Source: JAVVHH01 sp964613945 (lineage in GTDB: Bacteria > Pseudomonadota > Alphaproteobacteria > Acetobacterales > Acetobacteraceae). From it: 64,000 bases of DNA. The translations under genes were made by a program, and so were the position numbers. Each line of letters begins with the position of its first letter. The stretch's first letter is position 1. The stretch spans positions 1 through 64,000 of the forward strand of contig CAZTJC010000015.1 of NCBI GenBank assembly GCA_964613945.1, given 5' to 3'. Shown here in pieces: positions 1-7,977 of the stretch. Under the pieces are notes generated by a model. That model saw only the letters and a list, made by a program, of their open reading frames with translations, did not search any database and had not been told where the DNA came from.

Positions 1-720
1 CCGCGCACCGGCAAGACGGTGATGCTGCAGAACATCGCCACCGCATTGGCGGCCAACCACCCGGAAATCTTCCTGCTGGTGCTGCTGATCGACGAGCGGC
101 CCGAGGAAGTGACCGACATGAGTCGGACGGTGAAGGGCGAAGTCGTCGCCTCCACCTTCGACGAGCCGGCGACCCGGCACGTGGCGGTCACCGAGATGGT
201 GCTCGAGAAGGCCAAGCGGCTGGTCGAGCACAAGCGCGACGTGGTGATCTTGCTGGACAGCATCACGCGGTTGGCGCGGGCCTACAACACGGTGGTGCCG
301 AGCTCCGGCAAGGTGCTGACCGGCGGCGTGGACGCCAATGCGCTGCAGCGGCCGAAGCGCTTCTTCGGCGCGGCGCGCAACATCGAGGAAGGCGGCAGCC
401 TCACCATCATCGCCACGGCGCTGATCGACACCGGCAGCCGCATGGACGAGGTGATCTTCGAGGAGTTCAAGGGCACCGGCAACAGCGAGATCGTGCTGGA
501 CCGCAAGCTGTCGGACAAGCGCACCTTCCCGGCGATCGACATCACCAAGAGCGGCACCCGCAAGGAAGAGTTGCTGGTGGAACGCGGCACGCTGTCGAAG
601 ATGTGGGTGCTTCGCCGCATCCTGAACCCGATGGGCATCACCGACGCGATGGACTTCCTGTTGGACAAGCTGAAGTACAGCAAGACCAACCAGGACTTCT
701 TCGACGCGATGAACACCTGA
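1..720 (+). CDS. rho: Transcription termination factor Rho, C-terminal part (5' truncated by window edge)
   Basis: Rho is the hexameric RNA-dependent ATPase that terminates transcription. The reading frame is open from base 1 and enters inside the Walker A loop (PRTGKTVML). The RNA-binding N-terminal domain and the start of the ATPase domain therefore lie outside the window. Visible family features are the Walker B region (DVVILLDSITRLARAYN), the secondary RNA-binding Q/R-loop segments (LTGGVDANALQRPKRFFGAARN) and the conserved end (ERGTLSKMWVLRRIL, then DFFDAMNT). 239 residues are present of a usual 420 or so. In many alphaproteobacteria rho sits in the origin-proximal block with mnmE, mnmG and parAB. 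Here the next gene is unrelated and convergent, so that synteny is broken on this side. Confidence 0.97.
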   Translation, partial: PRTGKTVMLQNIATALAANHPEIFLLVLLIDERPEEVTDMSRTVKGEVVASTFDEPATRHVAVTEMVLEKAKRLVEHKRDVVILLDSITRLARAYNTVVPSSGKVLTGGVDANALQRPKRFFGAARNIEEGGSLTIIATALIDTGSRMDEVIFEEFKGTGNSEIVLDRKLSDKRTFPAIDITKSGTRKEELLVERGTLSKMWVLRRILNPMGITDAMDFLLDKLKYSKTNQDFFDAMNT

Positions 721-726
721 TGCTAT

Positions 727-748
727 GGGCGGGACAGTGTTCCCGCCC
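727..748 (+). terminator. Hairpin just after rho, possible terminator
   Basis: Seven bases after the rho stop there is a perfect 8-bp stem (GGGCGGGA / TCCCGCCC) with a six-base loop. No U-rich tract follows, so it may end transcription weakly, stabilise the 3' end, or serve the convergent gene as well. Confidence 0.45.
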
Positions 749-772
749 GTATCGTCCCCGTGTAATCGGCGA

Positions 773-2329
773 TCACTGCCGCTGGTAGATAAGTTTACGG
801 GCTAGCCAGCAGCCCAACTCCAGACCAGTCGGCTTGCCGCTTCCGTCGCGGCGGAATGCGATCGTCCAGTCGCCGGGAGGCGTATGATCAAGGGCGCGTG
901 GGCATGGCAGCGTCCAGACGTCGGAGGCAACCGACGTCAGAAGCTCCATGCGCGACTGGCCGAGGACGCCGGAGAAGGCGCCGTAGAGCACGTTGCCGGC
1001 GTCGACGATCACCAACTCGGCCTGTAGCTCCTCGCAGCGATACGTGCCGGCGATGTCCGTTCGGATCGGCGTAGCGGCCGACGGGATCAGGCGGCTCGAC
1101 TGGTGATCGGTGGCACGATCCATCCAGACCGCCTCTCCCTCCTGCCGCAGCAGGACGCCATCGGCAGAACCGGCCGTGCTGTCAGGGTTGATGGTCAGGG
1201 TTTCGGGAAAGCGGTCGTAGCGGAGCAGGAGCTTGCCTGGTGCGCCTTGCTCTATGCGAACGGAGAGGCCGGTTTCCGGCTCGATGAAAGCGCCGGCGAT
1301 CGGCGGCATGGGTGCAGGCTCGGCCGCCGCAGTTTCCTTGGCTTGGCCCAATGCGGCGTCCAAGAGGCACTGGGCGGCGTGTTGGGCATCGGCCATATGG
1401 TTGAACAGCACGACCACCGAAAGACGTTCGGCGGCCACGTGGAGCCGATGACTACGCCATCCGCGCAAGGCACCACCATGAGACGTGACCGCGCGACCCT
1501 GCGTCACGCGGCGGCCGAGACCGTAGCCGTATGACGCCGGCGCACCATCGCGGAAGGCGACCGGGGCGGAGAGCCTGTTGTAGAGGGACGCCGGGTCATC
1601 GCGGGTGCGGTCGATGAAGCGCTCCCACGCGATCATGTCGTCGAGCGATGCTGCTATCCCCGCGTCGCCGGTCCAGACGATGCGGTTCTTGGCCGGGCGA
1701 AAGCCGCTATCCTGGGTGCCTTCGTAGCCGGTGCTGCCGTCGGGCAAGGCAGTGGTATCAGCCGCCAGAAGCGCCGTGCGCATGCCGGCCGGATCGAAGA
1801 AGGTGCTGCGGAGAAGCTCGGCGAACGAGCGTCCCGTGCGATCCTGTAGCGCGTCCGACAGGATGCGGAAATTCTGATTACAGTAGGAATACCGGGTGCC
1901 GGGGTTGAACTGCAGGGTTCGGGTGCCGCGTATGACACGGACGGCGTCGCGGTCGCCGAATGCTGCCTCGGCGGGCGCACCGTGCAGCATCGCGACGGCC
2001 CAATAATCACGCAGGCCGGACTGGTTGTGGCAAAGATGCGCTGCTTTGGGCGCGGTGCCGGTCAGGTTCGGAAGCGCGGCGCTCACGGCGGCATCGAGTT
2101 CATCGATGTGATCAACGGTTTCCAGCGCCACGCCGCAGGTGAACTGCTTGGTGATTGAGCAGATGCGGAACAGCGTGCCGGCGGTGAACGGGATCCGACG
2201 TTCGGCATCTGCCCAGCCCCAGGTGTGACGAGCGAGGATTTCGCTGTTACGGAGCACGGCGCACGCCCCACCAGGTCCTGGGAACTGGCGGGGGATGTCG
2301 GAGACGGCCCGTTCCAGAGCGGAAGTCAC
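773..2329 (-). CDS. dap: D-aminopeptidase, serine hydrolase family S12 (DAP-like)
   Basis: Penicillin-binding-protein-like serine hydrolase that resembles the Ochrobactrum anthropi D-aminopeptidase over its full length. That enzyme releases N-terminal D-amino acids from peptides. Visible are the SxxK nucleophile (CSITKQFTCG), the second motif YxN (RYSYCNQNFRIL), the HxG triad (TSHGGALRGWR) and two C-terminal beta-barrel domains ending in GCWLARKLIYQR. No signal peptide is seen, as for DAP. The start chosen is GTG at 2329, because TSALERAVSDIP aligns with the start of the known enzyme. An in-frame ATG at 2416 would overlap an upstream small gene out of frame. The product is 518 residues. The preceding small ORF probably shares its mRNA. 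Confidence 0.85.
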   Translation of the reverse strand: MTSALERAVSDIPRQFPGPGGACAVLRNSEILARHTWGWADAERRIPFTAGTLFRICSITKQFTCGVALETVDHIDELDAAVSAALPNLTGTAPKAAHLCHNQSGLRDYWAVAMLHGAPAEAAFGDRDAVRVIRGTRTLQFNPGTRYSYCNQNFRILSDALQDRTGRSFAELLRSTFFDPAGMRTALLAADTTALPDGSTGYEGTQDSGFRPAKNRIVWTGDAGIAASLDDMIAWERFIDRTRDDPASLYNRLSAPVAFRDGAPASYGYGLGRRVTQGRAVTSHGGALRGWRSHRLHVAAERLSVVVLFNHMADAQHAAQCLLDAALGQAKETAAAEPAPMPPIAGAFIEPETGLSVRIEQGAPGKLLLRYDRFPETLTINPDSTAGSADGVLLRQEGEAVWMDRATDHQSSRLIPSAATPIRTDIAGTYRCEELQAELVIVDAGNVLYGAFSGVLGQSRMELLTSVASDVWTLPCPRALDHTPPGDWTIAFRRDGSGKPTGLELGCWLARKLIYQRQ

Positions 2330-2345
2330 CGAAACGGGCCGGCTG

Positions 2346-2501
2346 TCAGGAGTCTTTGTGTTCGACGTTATCGGCACCAGTGCGGGTGCCGCCGAACTTG
2401 TCAGCACCGCCGGCATCCTTCTCGCCGGGCTTCTTGTGGTTGCCGGTATTCTGGTCGTCGTCGGTGTGATCGATCGACTTCTCGGTATGGGGCTGTTTCA
2501 T
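2346..2501 (-). CDS. Small hydrophilic protein, 51 residues, unknown function
   Basis: An ATG at 2501 is preceded by a textbook Shine-Dalgarno (AAGGAG, six bases upstream) and opens a 51-codon frame ending in TGA at 2346. The product begins MKQPHTEKSIDHTDDD. It is rich in Asp, Lys, His, Gly and Asn, has no hydrophobic stretch and looks intrinsically disordered. Its stop lies 16 bases before the likely GTG start of the D-aminopeptidase, so the two are probably co-transcribed. I recognise no family. In composition it recalls the small stress-associated proteins common in soil alphaproteobacteria, which is only an impression. Confidence 0.6.
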   Translation of the reverse strand: MKQPHTEKSIDHTDDDQNTGNHKKPGEKDAGGADKFGGTRTGADNVEHKDS

Positions 2502-2539
2502 CGTTTGCTCCTTAAAGGGTCAAGGTTGATGCAAGCCGT

Positions 2540-3163
2540 TCAGTTCGCTTGCACGATTACTGCCGCCTCGTTGCGGCGAAGCGGCGGCAGCGTCCATGGT
2601 GGATCGTAGAACCAGGTGAATGGCGATCCACTAGTCCGTAACCCGGCAGCATTGACCGCCTCCATCAGCTGATCTTCGGATTTATGCACGGCGACGGCAC
2701 TGGTGCTTCCCGAGTAGCGCAGCACGGCGATGGTCTCGGCCGGGACCGTGACGATCTCCACCGCCTGGTCGTTCGGGCGCGGCAGGGTTTCGCTGGTATA
2801 GGTCGCCGGCATGAAGAAGCGGATGCGCCATTGGCCGTCGGAGCTGCGGGATTGCGCGACCGGTGCCGTGCCCTCGATGGATTTCGACTGAGCGACCGGC
2901 GCGGTCATGTCGATGGACGTCTTTGTGGTGTTACCGCCGAAGATATAGCTTGCCAGCCGCTGGAAGCCCTGGCTCCGGGCACCAGTCTCGCTACCGGACA
3001 CGGCGGTCTCGGCAGCGAGGCGTGGGCCGTAACGGCGAATCTCGACGTTAGGGCCGATGGTTCGTTCGACGGTGTACGCCGGCGTCTGCTCGTTGCGGAC
3101 GCCGAAGACGGAGCAACCGGCCGAGAGAAGGCCGGAAATGATGGCGACCATGACGCCTCGCAT
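2540..3163 (-). CDS. SOUL-family heme-binding protein, probable lipoprotein
   Basis: 207-residue SOUL/HBP-type protein. SOUL proteins bind heme or tetrapyrroles with modest affinity. The domain is recognisable from EIRRYGPRLAAETAV near the start of the mature protein, QGFQRLASYIFGGN, the repeated TAPVAQ segments, MPATYTSETLP and a C-terminal FTWFYDPPWTLPPLRRNE. The start chosen is ATG at 3163, since it begins a short lipoprotein signal with a lipobox-like LLSAGCS. A longer frame upstream to 3439 has non-protein-like composition and overlaps the divergent gene. It is transcribed divergently from an ABM-domain gene 159 bases away. The pairing hints at heme or porphyrin handling at the envelope. 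Confidence 0.85.
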   Translation of the reverse strand: MRGVMVAIISGLLSAGCSVFGVRNEQTPAYTVERTIGPNVEIRRYGPRLAAETAVSGSETGARSQGFQRLASYIFGGNTTKTSIDMTAPVAQSKSIEGTAPVAQSRSSDGQWRIRFFMPATYTSETLPRPNDQAVEIVTVPAETIAVLRYSGSTSAVAVHKSEDQLMEAVNAAGLRTSGSPFTWFYDPPWTLPPLRRNEAAVIVQAN

Positions 3164-3322
3164 GTGGGTTCCCCGTATATAGTCCCGGGTGGCATCGATA
3201 TCGGGCATCGGATAAACGGGCGCGCACGGCTTTCGTTTCTCGACGGGCGATGCATTGCCGACCGAGCGGTGCAAATCGGGTCGGCGGGACCACGTAGCGG
3301 CACAGTCCAAGAGGAGACGGCG

Positions 3323-3637
3323 ATGTTCATCGCGATGAATCGGTTCAAGGTATTGCCCGGCGCGGAACAGGATTTCGAGGATGTCTGGCTCAATCGCGAC
3401 TCGCAACTCGCGACGGTGCCGGGCTTTGTCGAGTTCCACCTACTGCGCGGCCCGAACAAGGAAGATCACGTGCTGTATTCCTCGCATACGATCTGGGCCG
3501 ACAAATCCGCGTTCGAGGCCTGGACCACGTCGGAGGCCTTCCGTGCGGCGCATCGTGGCGCCGGCGGGACCAAGCCAATGTATGCCGGCCACCCCGAGTT
3601 CGAAGGCTTCGAGGTGATCCAGACTGTCGGCCGCTGA
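3323..3637 (+). CDS. Antibiotic biosynthesis monooxygenase (ABM) domain protein
   Basis: 104-residue single-domain ABM protein (dimeric ferredoxin-like fold), beginning MFIAMNRFKVLPGAEQDFE and containing PGFVEFHLLRGP and FEAWTTSEAF. The family includes IsdG/HmuQ-type heme-degrading enzymes and quinol monooxygenases. The N-terminal FIAMNRF with FEDVWLNRDSQL is reminiscent of the heme-degrading branch, and the divergent SOUL heme-binding gene supports that reading. No biochemical assignment is possible from sequence alone. A Shine-Dalgarno (GAGGAG) lies six bases upstream of the ATG. The stop is directly adjacent, tail to tail, to the stop of the Baeyer-Villiger monooxygenase on the other strand. 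Confidence 0.85.
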   Translation: MFIAMNRFKVLPGAEQDFEDVWLNRDSQLATVPGFVEFHLLRGPNKEDHVLYSSHTIWADKSAFEAWTTSEAFRAAHRGAGGTKPMYAGHPEFEGFEVIQTVGR

Positions 3638-5275
3638 TCAGGATAGGGTAAAGCCGCGGTAGCCCTCCTCGGCGACTTCACGGCAGATCGCGGCGTAATG
3701 CGCCAGGCCGCCGGCGTAGGGCATAAAGACGCGCGGTTTACCGGGGATGTTGGCGCCGAGGTACCAGGATGACGATGCCATGGGCAGCAGCGTCGCTTCC
3801 GCGGCGCGGGTGACCTCTGTGCGCCAAGACTCCGTCTCGGCCGGGCCTGTTTCGATGCGGGTAGCTCCGACGTCATGCATGTGGCCGATGCAAGCGCCGA
3901 TCCAGTCGGCGTGCTGTTCGATTGCCGTGGGCATGTTGGTCAGCACCGATGGGCTGCCGGGTCCGGTAATGGTGAACAGGTTGGGAAAGCCCGGGATCTG
4001 CAAGCCGAGATAGGAGACCGGGCCGGCTTCCCACGCATCCTTCAAGGTGCCGTGTTCTCCTTCGATCCCGAGCGCCAGCAACGGACCGGTCATGGCATCG
4101 AATCCGGTGGCGAAGATTAGGATATCGAGGTCGTAGGTTGTCCCGTCGGAGGTGCGGACCCCCGCCGGAACGATGGAGTCGATCGGGGTGGCGCGCAGAT
4201 CGACGAGAGTGACGTTGTCGCGATTAAAAGTCTCGAAGTAACCGCTGTCGATCGGCGGACGTTTCGCGGCAAAGGGATGGTCGCGCGGGGTGAGCTTTTC
4301 GGCGATCGCCGGGTCGTGGACGATCTGACCGATCTTGGCGCGGATGAAGTCGGCGGCGGTCTGGTTCGCCTCGGGCGAGGTTAGGACGTCGCTGAAGGTT
4401 GAGCGGAATCGGAGGCCGCCTTTCTGCCAGGCGGCTTCGTAGCGGGCGAAGCGGGCGGCCTCGTCGGAGTCGAGCGCGCTGTCAGGGGCGTTGTCCCAGG
4501 GATGGGCACCGGGCGTCGAGCGGCTCTTGGCGCGGATGGCGGCATAGTCGGCTTTGACGGCGCGTCGCTCCTCGGCGGAGAGCGGGGCGTTGCGGGCCGG
4601 AACGCTGTAATTGGGCGTGCGCTGGAACACGGTGAGGTGCTCGGCGGTGTCGGCGATCACCGGGATCGCCTGGATTCCGGTCGAGCCGGTGCCGATCTGA
4701 CCCACGCGCTTGCCGGTGAAATCGACGCCGCCATGTGGCCACAGACCGGTGTGGTAAATCTCGCCGGTAAAGCTCTCGGCGCCAGCGATGCGGGGCATGT
4801 TGGCGGTCGACAGACAGCCGACGGCGGTGATGAGGAAGCCGGCGTCGAAACGCTCGCCGGTGTCGGTCTTGACCAGCCAGCGGTTGCGGGCGCCATCGAA
4901 GCGCGCGGCGGTGACGCGGGTGCCGAGCTGGATGTCGCGCTTGAGGTCGAACCGGTCGGCCACGTGCTCGAGATAGCGCAGGATCTCGGGCTGGGCGGGG
5001 TAGCGTTCCGTCCACTCCCATTCCTGCTCGAGCTCGGACGAGAAGCTGTAGGAGTAGTAAAAGCTCTCGGAGTCGCAACGGGCGCCGGGGTAGCGATTCC
5101 AATACCAGGTGCCGCCCACGCCGTCGGCAGCTTCGAGTACGCGGACGTTCAGGCCGAGTTTGTCGCGCAGGACGTGCAGCTGATACAGGCCGGCGAACCC
5201 GGCGCCGACGATCAGCGCATCGAACGTCTTGGCACTGCCCGCCACCATCGGTGCGGGACTGACTCCGATATCCAC
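3638..5275 (-). CDS. Baeyer-Villiger flavin monooxygenase (cyclohexanone monooxygenase type)
   Basis: 545-residue FAD- and NADPH-dependent monooxygenase, of the class that inserts oxygen next to a ketone to give an ester or lactone. Visible are the N-terminal FAD-binding Rossmann motif (VGAGFAGLYQ), the NADPH-binding motif (GQIGTGSTGIQ) and, just before it, the complete BVMO fingerprint FxGxxxHxxxWP (FTGEIYHTGLWP). GGTWYWNRYPGARCDSESF, FQRTPNYSVP and the C-terminal SSWYLGANIPGKP are also typical of this subfamily. The physiological ketone is unknown. The gene stands alone, with the ABM gene converging from the left and a PEP-CTERM gene behind it. It belongs to the accessory part of the window. 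Confidence 0.93.
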   Translation of the reverse strand: MDIGVSPAPMVAGSAKTFDALIVGAGFAGLYQLHVLRDKLGLNVRVLEAADGVGGTWYWNRYPGARCDSESFYYSYSFSSELEQEWEWTERYPAQPEILRYLEHVADRFDLKRDIQLGTRVTAARFDGARNRWLVKTDTGERFDAGFLITAVGCLSTANMPRIAGAESFTGEIYHTGLWPHGGVDFTGKRVGQIGTGSTGIQAIPVIADTAEHLTVFQRTPNYSVPARNAPLSAEERRAVKADYAAIRAKSRSTPGAHPWDNAPDSALDSDEAARFARYEAAWQKGGLRFRSTFSDVLTSPEANQTAADFIRAKIGQIVHDPAIAEKLTPRDHPFAAKRPPIDSGYFETFNRDNVTLVDLRATPIDSIVPAGVRTSDGTTYDLDILIFATGFDAMTGPLLALGIEGEHGTLKDAWEAGPVSYLGLQIPGFPNLFTITGPGSPSVLTNMPTAIEQHADWIGACIGHMHDVGATRIETGPAETESWRTEVTRAAEATLLPMASSSWYLGANIPGKPRVFMPYAGGLAHYAAICREVAEEGYRGFTLS

Positions 5276-5327
5276 CGGCGTTCCTCCATTCTGTTTCGAA
5301 TAGAGTTACGCCGATGTGCCCCAGTTT

Positions 5328-5942
5328 CTAGAGCAGATGACGGCGGCGGCGCAGGAACGGGATCAGCACCGTGCCGAGCAGCAGGGCCGAGGCAGGTTCC
5401 GGCACGGTGAGGAACTGGCCGAATGCGAAATCCGCGGTCGACGTGCGAACGGTGATGCTGCTCTCGGCACCGCCGGTGAAGCCGATGAATTGCGTGTCGC
5501 CGGAGTTGTAGCTGCTGGTCAGCGATGTCGTGGTGCCATCGCCTAGCGTGACGCTGATGGTCACGGGTGTCGGTCCGAACAGGCCGACGTCGGGGGACAG
5601 CGTGAAGCCAAAATTCGCCATCGGGCGCGAGAAGGTGAGGGTCTCGCTCCCGGTGGTGCTGTCGACCACCTGGCCGGTGTAGCCGTTGCTGAACGGCGCA
5701 TCGCCGACGCCGGGCTGATCGACGATGTCCATCGTACCGGAGAGCCCGAGGGTCACACCGTTGGCCAACGCCACGGTCGAGATCGGTTCGAACAGGGTGC
5801 CGAGGGTCGAAGTGGTGCGGATGCTGCCGGCACCGACGGCGGCCGCGAAGCCGGTCGAGGAGGTTTGAATGGTGACGGCGTGCGCGATTGCGGGAGACAT
5901 GATCGCAAGTGCGGTCGCGCAAAGAAGCATCAGGCGGGGCAT
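5328..5942 (-). CDS. PEP-CTERM sorting domain protein
   Basis: 204-residue exported protein. It has an N-terminal signal peptide (MPRLMLLCATALAIMSPAIA, cleavage around AHA-V), a Thr/Ser/Gly-rich beta-type body, and a C-terminal tripartite PEP-CTERM tail: VPEPAS, a hydrophobic stretch (ALLLGTVLIPFL) and an RRRR cluster. Such tails are processed by an exosortase and usually mark proteins delivered to extracellular polysaccharide or biofilm matrix. The start chosen is ATG at 5942, because it opens the signal peptide. The upstream extension of the frame overlaps the P-type ATPase gene and is not protein-like. No exosortase gene lies in this window. Confidence 0.85.
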   Translation of the reverse strand: MPRLMLLCATALAIMSPAIAHAVTIQTSSTGFAAAVGAGSIRTTSTLGTLFEPISTVALANGVTLGLSGTMDIVDQPGVGDAPFSNGYTGQVVDSTTGSETLTFSRPMANFGFTLSPDVGLFGPTPVTISVTLGDGTTTSLTSSYNSGDTQFIGFTGGAESSITVRTSTADFAFGQFLTVPEPASALLLGTVLIPFLRRRRHLL

Positions 5943-6024
5943 CGGCAGTTCTCGGATTTGTGAGTTGGTCGATTTCGACCACAGCACGGCGGGAGCGTGC
6001 GTTGAATTATTGTGACAACTGTCG

Positions 6025-7977
6025 TCAGGCGGGACGGAGTGCGGCGTCGGGCCGGTCCAGCTCGTCGAACAGCAACAGGCGGCCGGCGTTGCCCAGGCCG
6101 GCGAAGGTGGACACGTTGTGCAGCAGGGCGGCGATGATGGCGCCCTCGGCGCCGAGCACGCCGGTGGCGGCCAGCGCGACGAGGCCGAGCGTCCAGAGCA
6201 GGCCGATGGCGACGTTGACATGGATGGTGCGGCGGCAGCGGCGGCTGAGGCGGATGGCGGTACCGAGGCGGCGGAGGTCGCTGGTCATCAGCACGAGGTC
6301 GGCCGAGGCCAGCGCCACGTCGGTGCCGCTGGCGCCCATAGCGACACCGATGGCGCCGGCTTTCAGCGCCAGCGAGTCGTTGATGCCGTCGCCGACGACG
6401 ATCGGGATGTGCCCGGCGTCGATTTCGGCCATGACCCGGCGCATCTTCTGCTCGGGCAACGCCTCGGCGGTGACGCTGCCGATGCCCAGGAACGTGGCGA
6501 TGCGGCGGGCGACGGGGAGGCGGTCGCCGGTCAGCAGGAGTTGGTGCGTCAGGCCGAGGCTGCGGAGGTCGGCCAGGGCGACGTTGGCTTCGGGGCGGGG
6601 CTGGTCGGCGAACAGCAGCCAGCCGAGCAGGCGGTTACCCTGGCTGACGGCGGCGATCGGGCCGTCATGCGGCGGCAGGTCGGTGAGCGCGTCGATGCCT
6701 AGAGTGGCCAGGAGGTCGGGGCGGCCATAGGCGACAGTCTCGCCGTCGAAGCTGGCGGTAAGGCCGAAGCCGCCGATCTCGCGGAACTCGCGGAGGTCCA
6801 AATGAGGGGTGTTACCGGCGGCAGCATGGTAGGCGCGGGCAGCGGCGCGGCTGACGGGATGGTTACTGTTGGCACCGAGGGCTGCGGCGACGTTCAGGGC
6901 TGCGGCTTCGTCGGCCGGGTCGGGGCTCACGATGCGAAGAAGGGCCAATTCGCCAAGGGTCAGCGTGCCGGTCTTGTCGAAGACGATGGATGACGCTTCG
7001 GACAGGTGTTCGAGAAACGCTGCGCTCTTGATGAGGATGCCATGCCGGGCGGCGACGGCGATGGCCGCCACCGAGGTGGCGGGTGCGGCCAGAACGAGGG
7101 CGCAGGGGCAGGAGGCGACGAGCACGGCCAGCGTGGCCGGGAGATCGCCGGTGGCGAACCAGGTGCCGGCGGCAATCATGAGCACGGCGGCCATGTATTG
7201 GCCGGCATACCGCTCCAGCAGGCGGGCGACGGGCGGCTTGGCGCGCTCGGCGGTGCGCATCAGGCCGATGATCTTGCCGAGCGTGGTGCTTTCGCCGACG
7301 GCGTCGACCACGGCTTCTATGCGGCCATTGGTGTTGATGGAGCCGGCCAGCAGTGGGTCACCGGTCGTGATTTCCACTGGAACGGATTCACCGGTGAGCG
7401 AGGCCATGTCGAGGCTGGCGGCGCCGGCGGTGACGGTGCCGTCGGCCGGCGCGCGGTCGCCGGGGAGGAGCTCGATGCGATCACCGGGTCGAAGCTCGCG
7501 GGAGGCGACGAACTCGACCGAGCCATCGGGGTGGAGGCGCCGCGTGGTGGTTTCGGTGAGCCGGCCGAGGGCGCGGATGGCCTCGCGCGAGCCGATGAGG
7601 CTGCGTTCCTCCAGCACGTGGCCGCCAATCATGACGATCGGGAGGATCGCGGCGGTCATCAGGTCGCCACTCGTCCAGGCGGCCACGATGGCGACGGCAA
7701 TCAGCCGGTCGGTGACGCCATGTAGGCTGGGGTGCCGCAAGCTGTGCCAGCAGGCGGCAAAGACGGGGAGCGCCACCAGGGCAGCCGCGACGCCGGCGAT
7801 CAAGTTGGCCAGCACGGCATCTTCCGGGAACAGCCATTGCCAGCCGACCGCGACGATGAGCAGCCCGGCGGCAAACATCGCCAGCGACAGGCGGAGGCCG
7901 AGCAGGATGCGCTCGGATCGGTCGAGCAACCCACCGATGCCGGCGGAGACCGGGGCGTCGAGGGTGGTGACGCTCAT
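6025..7977 (-). CDS. Heavy-metal translocating P1B-type ATPase without N-terminal metal-binding domain
   Basis: 650-residue inner-membrane metal pump. Visible are the actuator motif TGES (about residue 195), the metal-binding CPC in the sixth membrane segment (ASCPCALVLAAP, about 290), the phosphorylation site DKTGTLT (about 334), the P1B-specific His-Pro (NSNHPVSRA, about 373) and the hinge GDGINDS (about 529). No CxxC or His-rich metal-binding domain precedes the first membrane helix. The last helix carries LLHNVSTFAGLGNAGRLL instead of the DxG pattern of Zn/Cd pumps or the MxxSS of Cu pumps, so the substrate is open. It is the last gene of a four-gene operon with three SPFH proteins, and its ATG overlaps the preceding stop (ATGA). 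Confidence 0.93.
   Translation of the reverse strand: MSVTTLDAPVSAGIGGLLDRSERILLGLRLSLAMFAAGLLIVAVGWQWLFPEDAVLANLIAGVAAALVALPVFAACWHSLRHPSLHGVTDRLIAVAIVAAWTSGDLMTAAILPIVMIGGHVLEERSLIGSREAIRALGRLTETTTRRLHPDGSVEFVASRELRPGDRIELLPGDRAPADGTVTAGAASLDMASLTGESVPVEITTGDPLLAGSINTNGRIEAVVDAVGESTTLGKIIGLMRTAERAKPPVARLLERYAGQYMAAVLMIAAGTWFATGDLPATLAVLVASCPCALVLAAPATSVAAIAVAARHGILIKSAAFLEHLSEASSIVFDKTGTLTLGELALLRIVSPDPADEAAALNVAAALGANSNHPVSRAAARAYHAAAGNTPHLDLREFREIGGFGLTASFDGETVAYGRPDLLATLGIDALTDLPPHDGPIAAVSQGNRLLGWLLFADQPRPEANVALADLRSLGLTHQLLLTGDRLPVARRIATFLGIGSVTAEALPEQKMRRVMAEIDAGHIPIVVGDGINDSLALKAGAIGVAMGASGTDVALASADLVLMTSDLRRLGTAIRLSRRCRRTIHVNVAIGLLWTLGLVALAATGVLGAEGAIIAALLHNVSTFAGLGNAGRLLLFDELDRPDAALRPA

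Noticed and set aside
2295..2609. 104-codon plus-strand frame with a hydrophobic segment
   Set aside because: Opposite the better-supported 51-residue gene and two flanking genes; no ribosome binding site. The hydrophobic run is the complement of Asp/Asn-rich codons.
5943..6221. N-terminal extension of the PEP-CTERM frame
   Set aside because: Overlaps the 3' end of the ATPase gene in another frame and is Pro/Cys/Ser-rich; the signal peptide starts at 5942.
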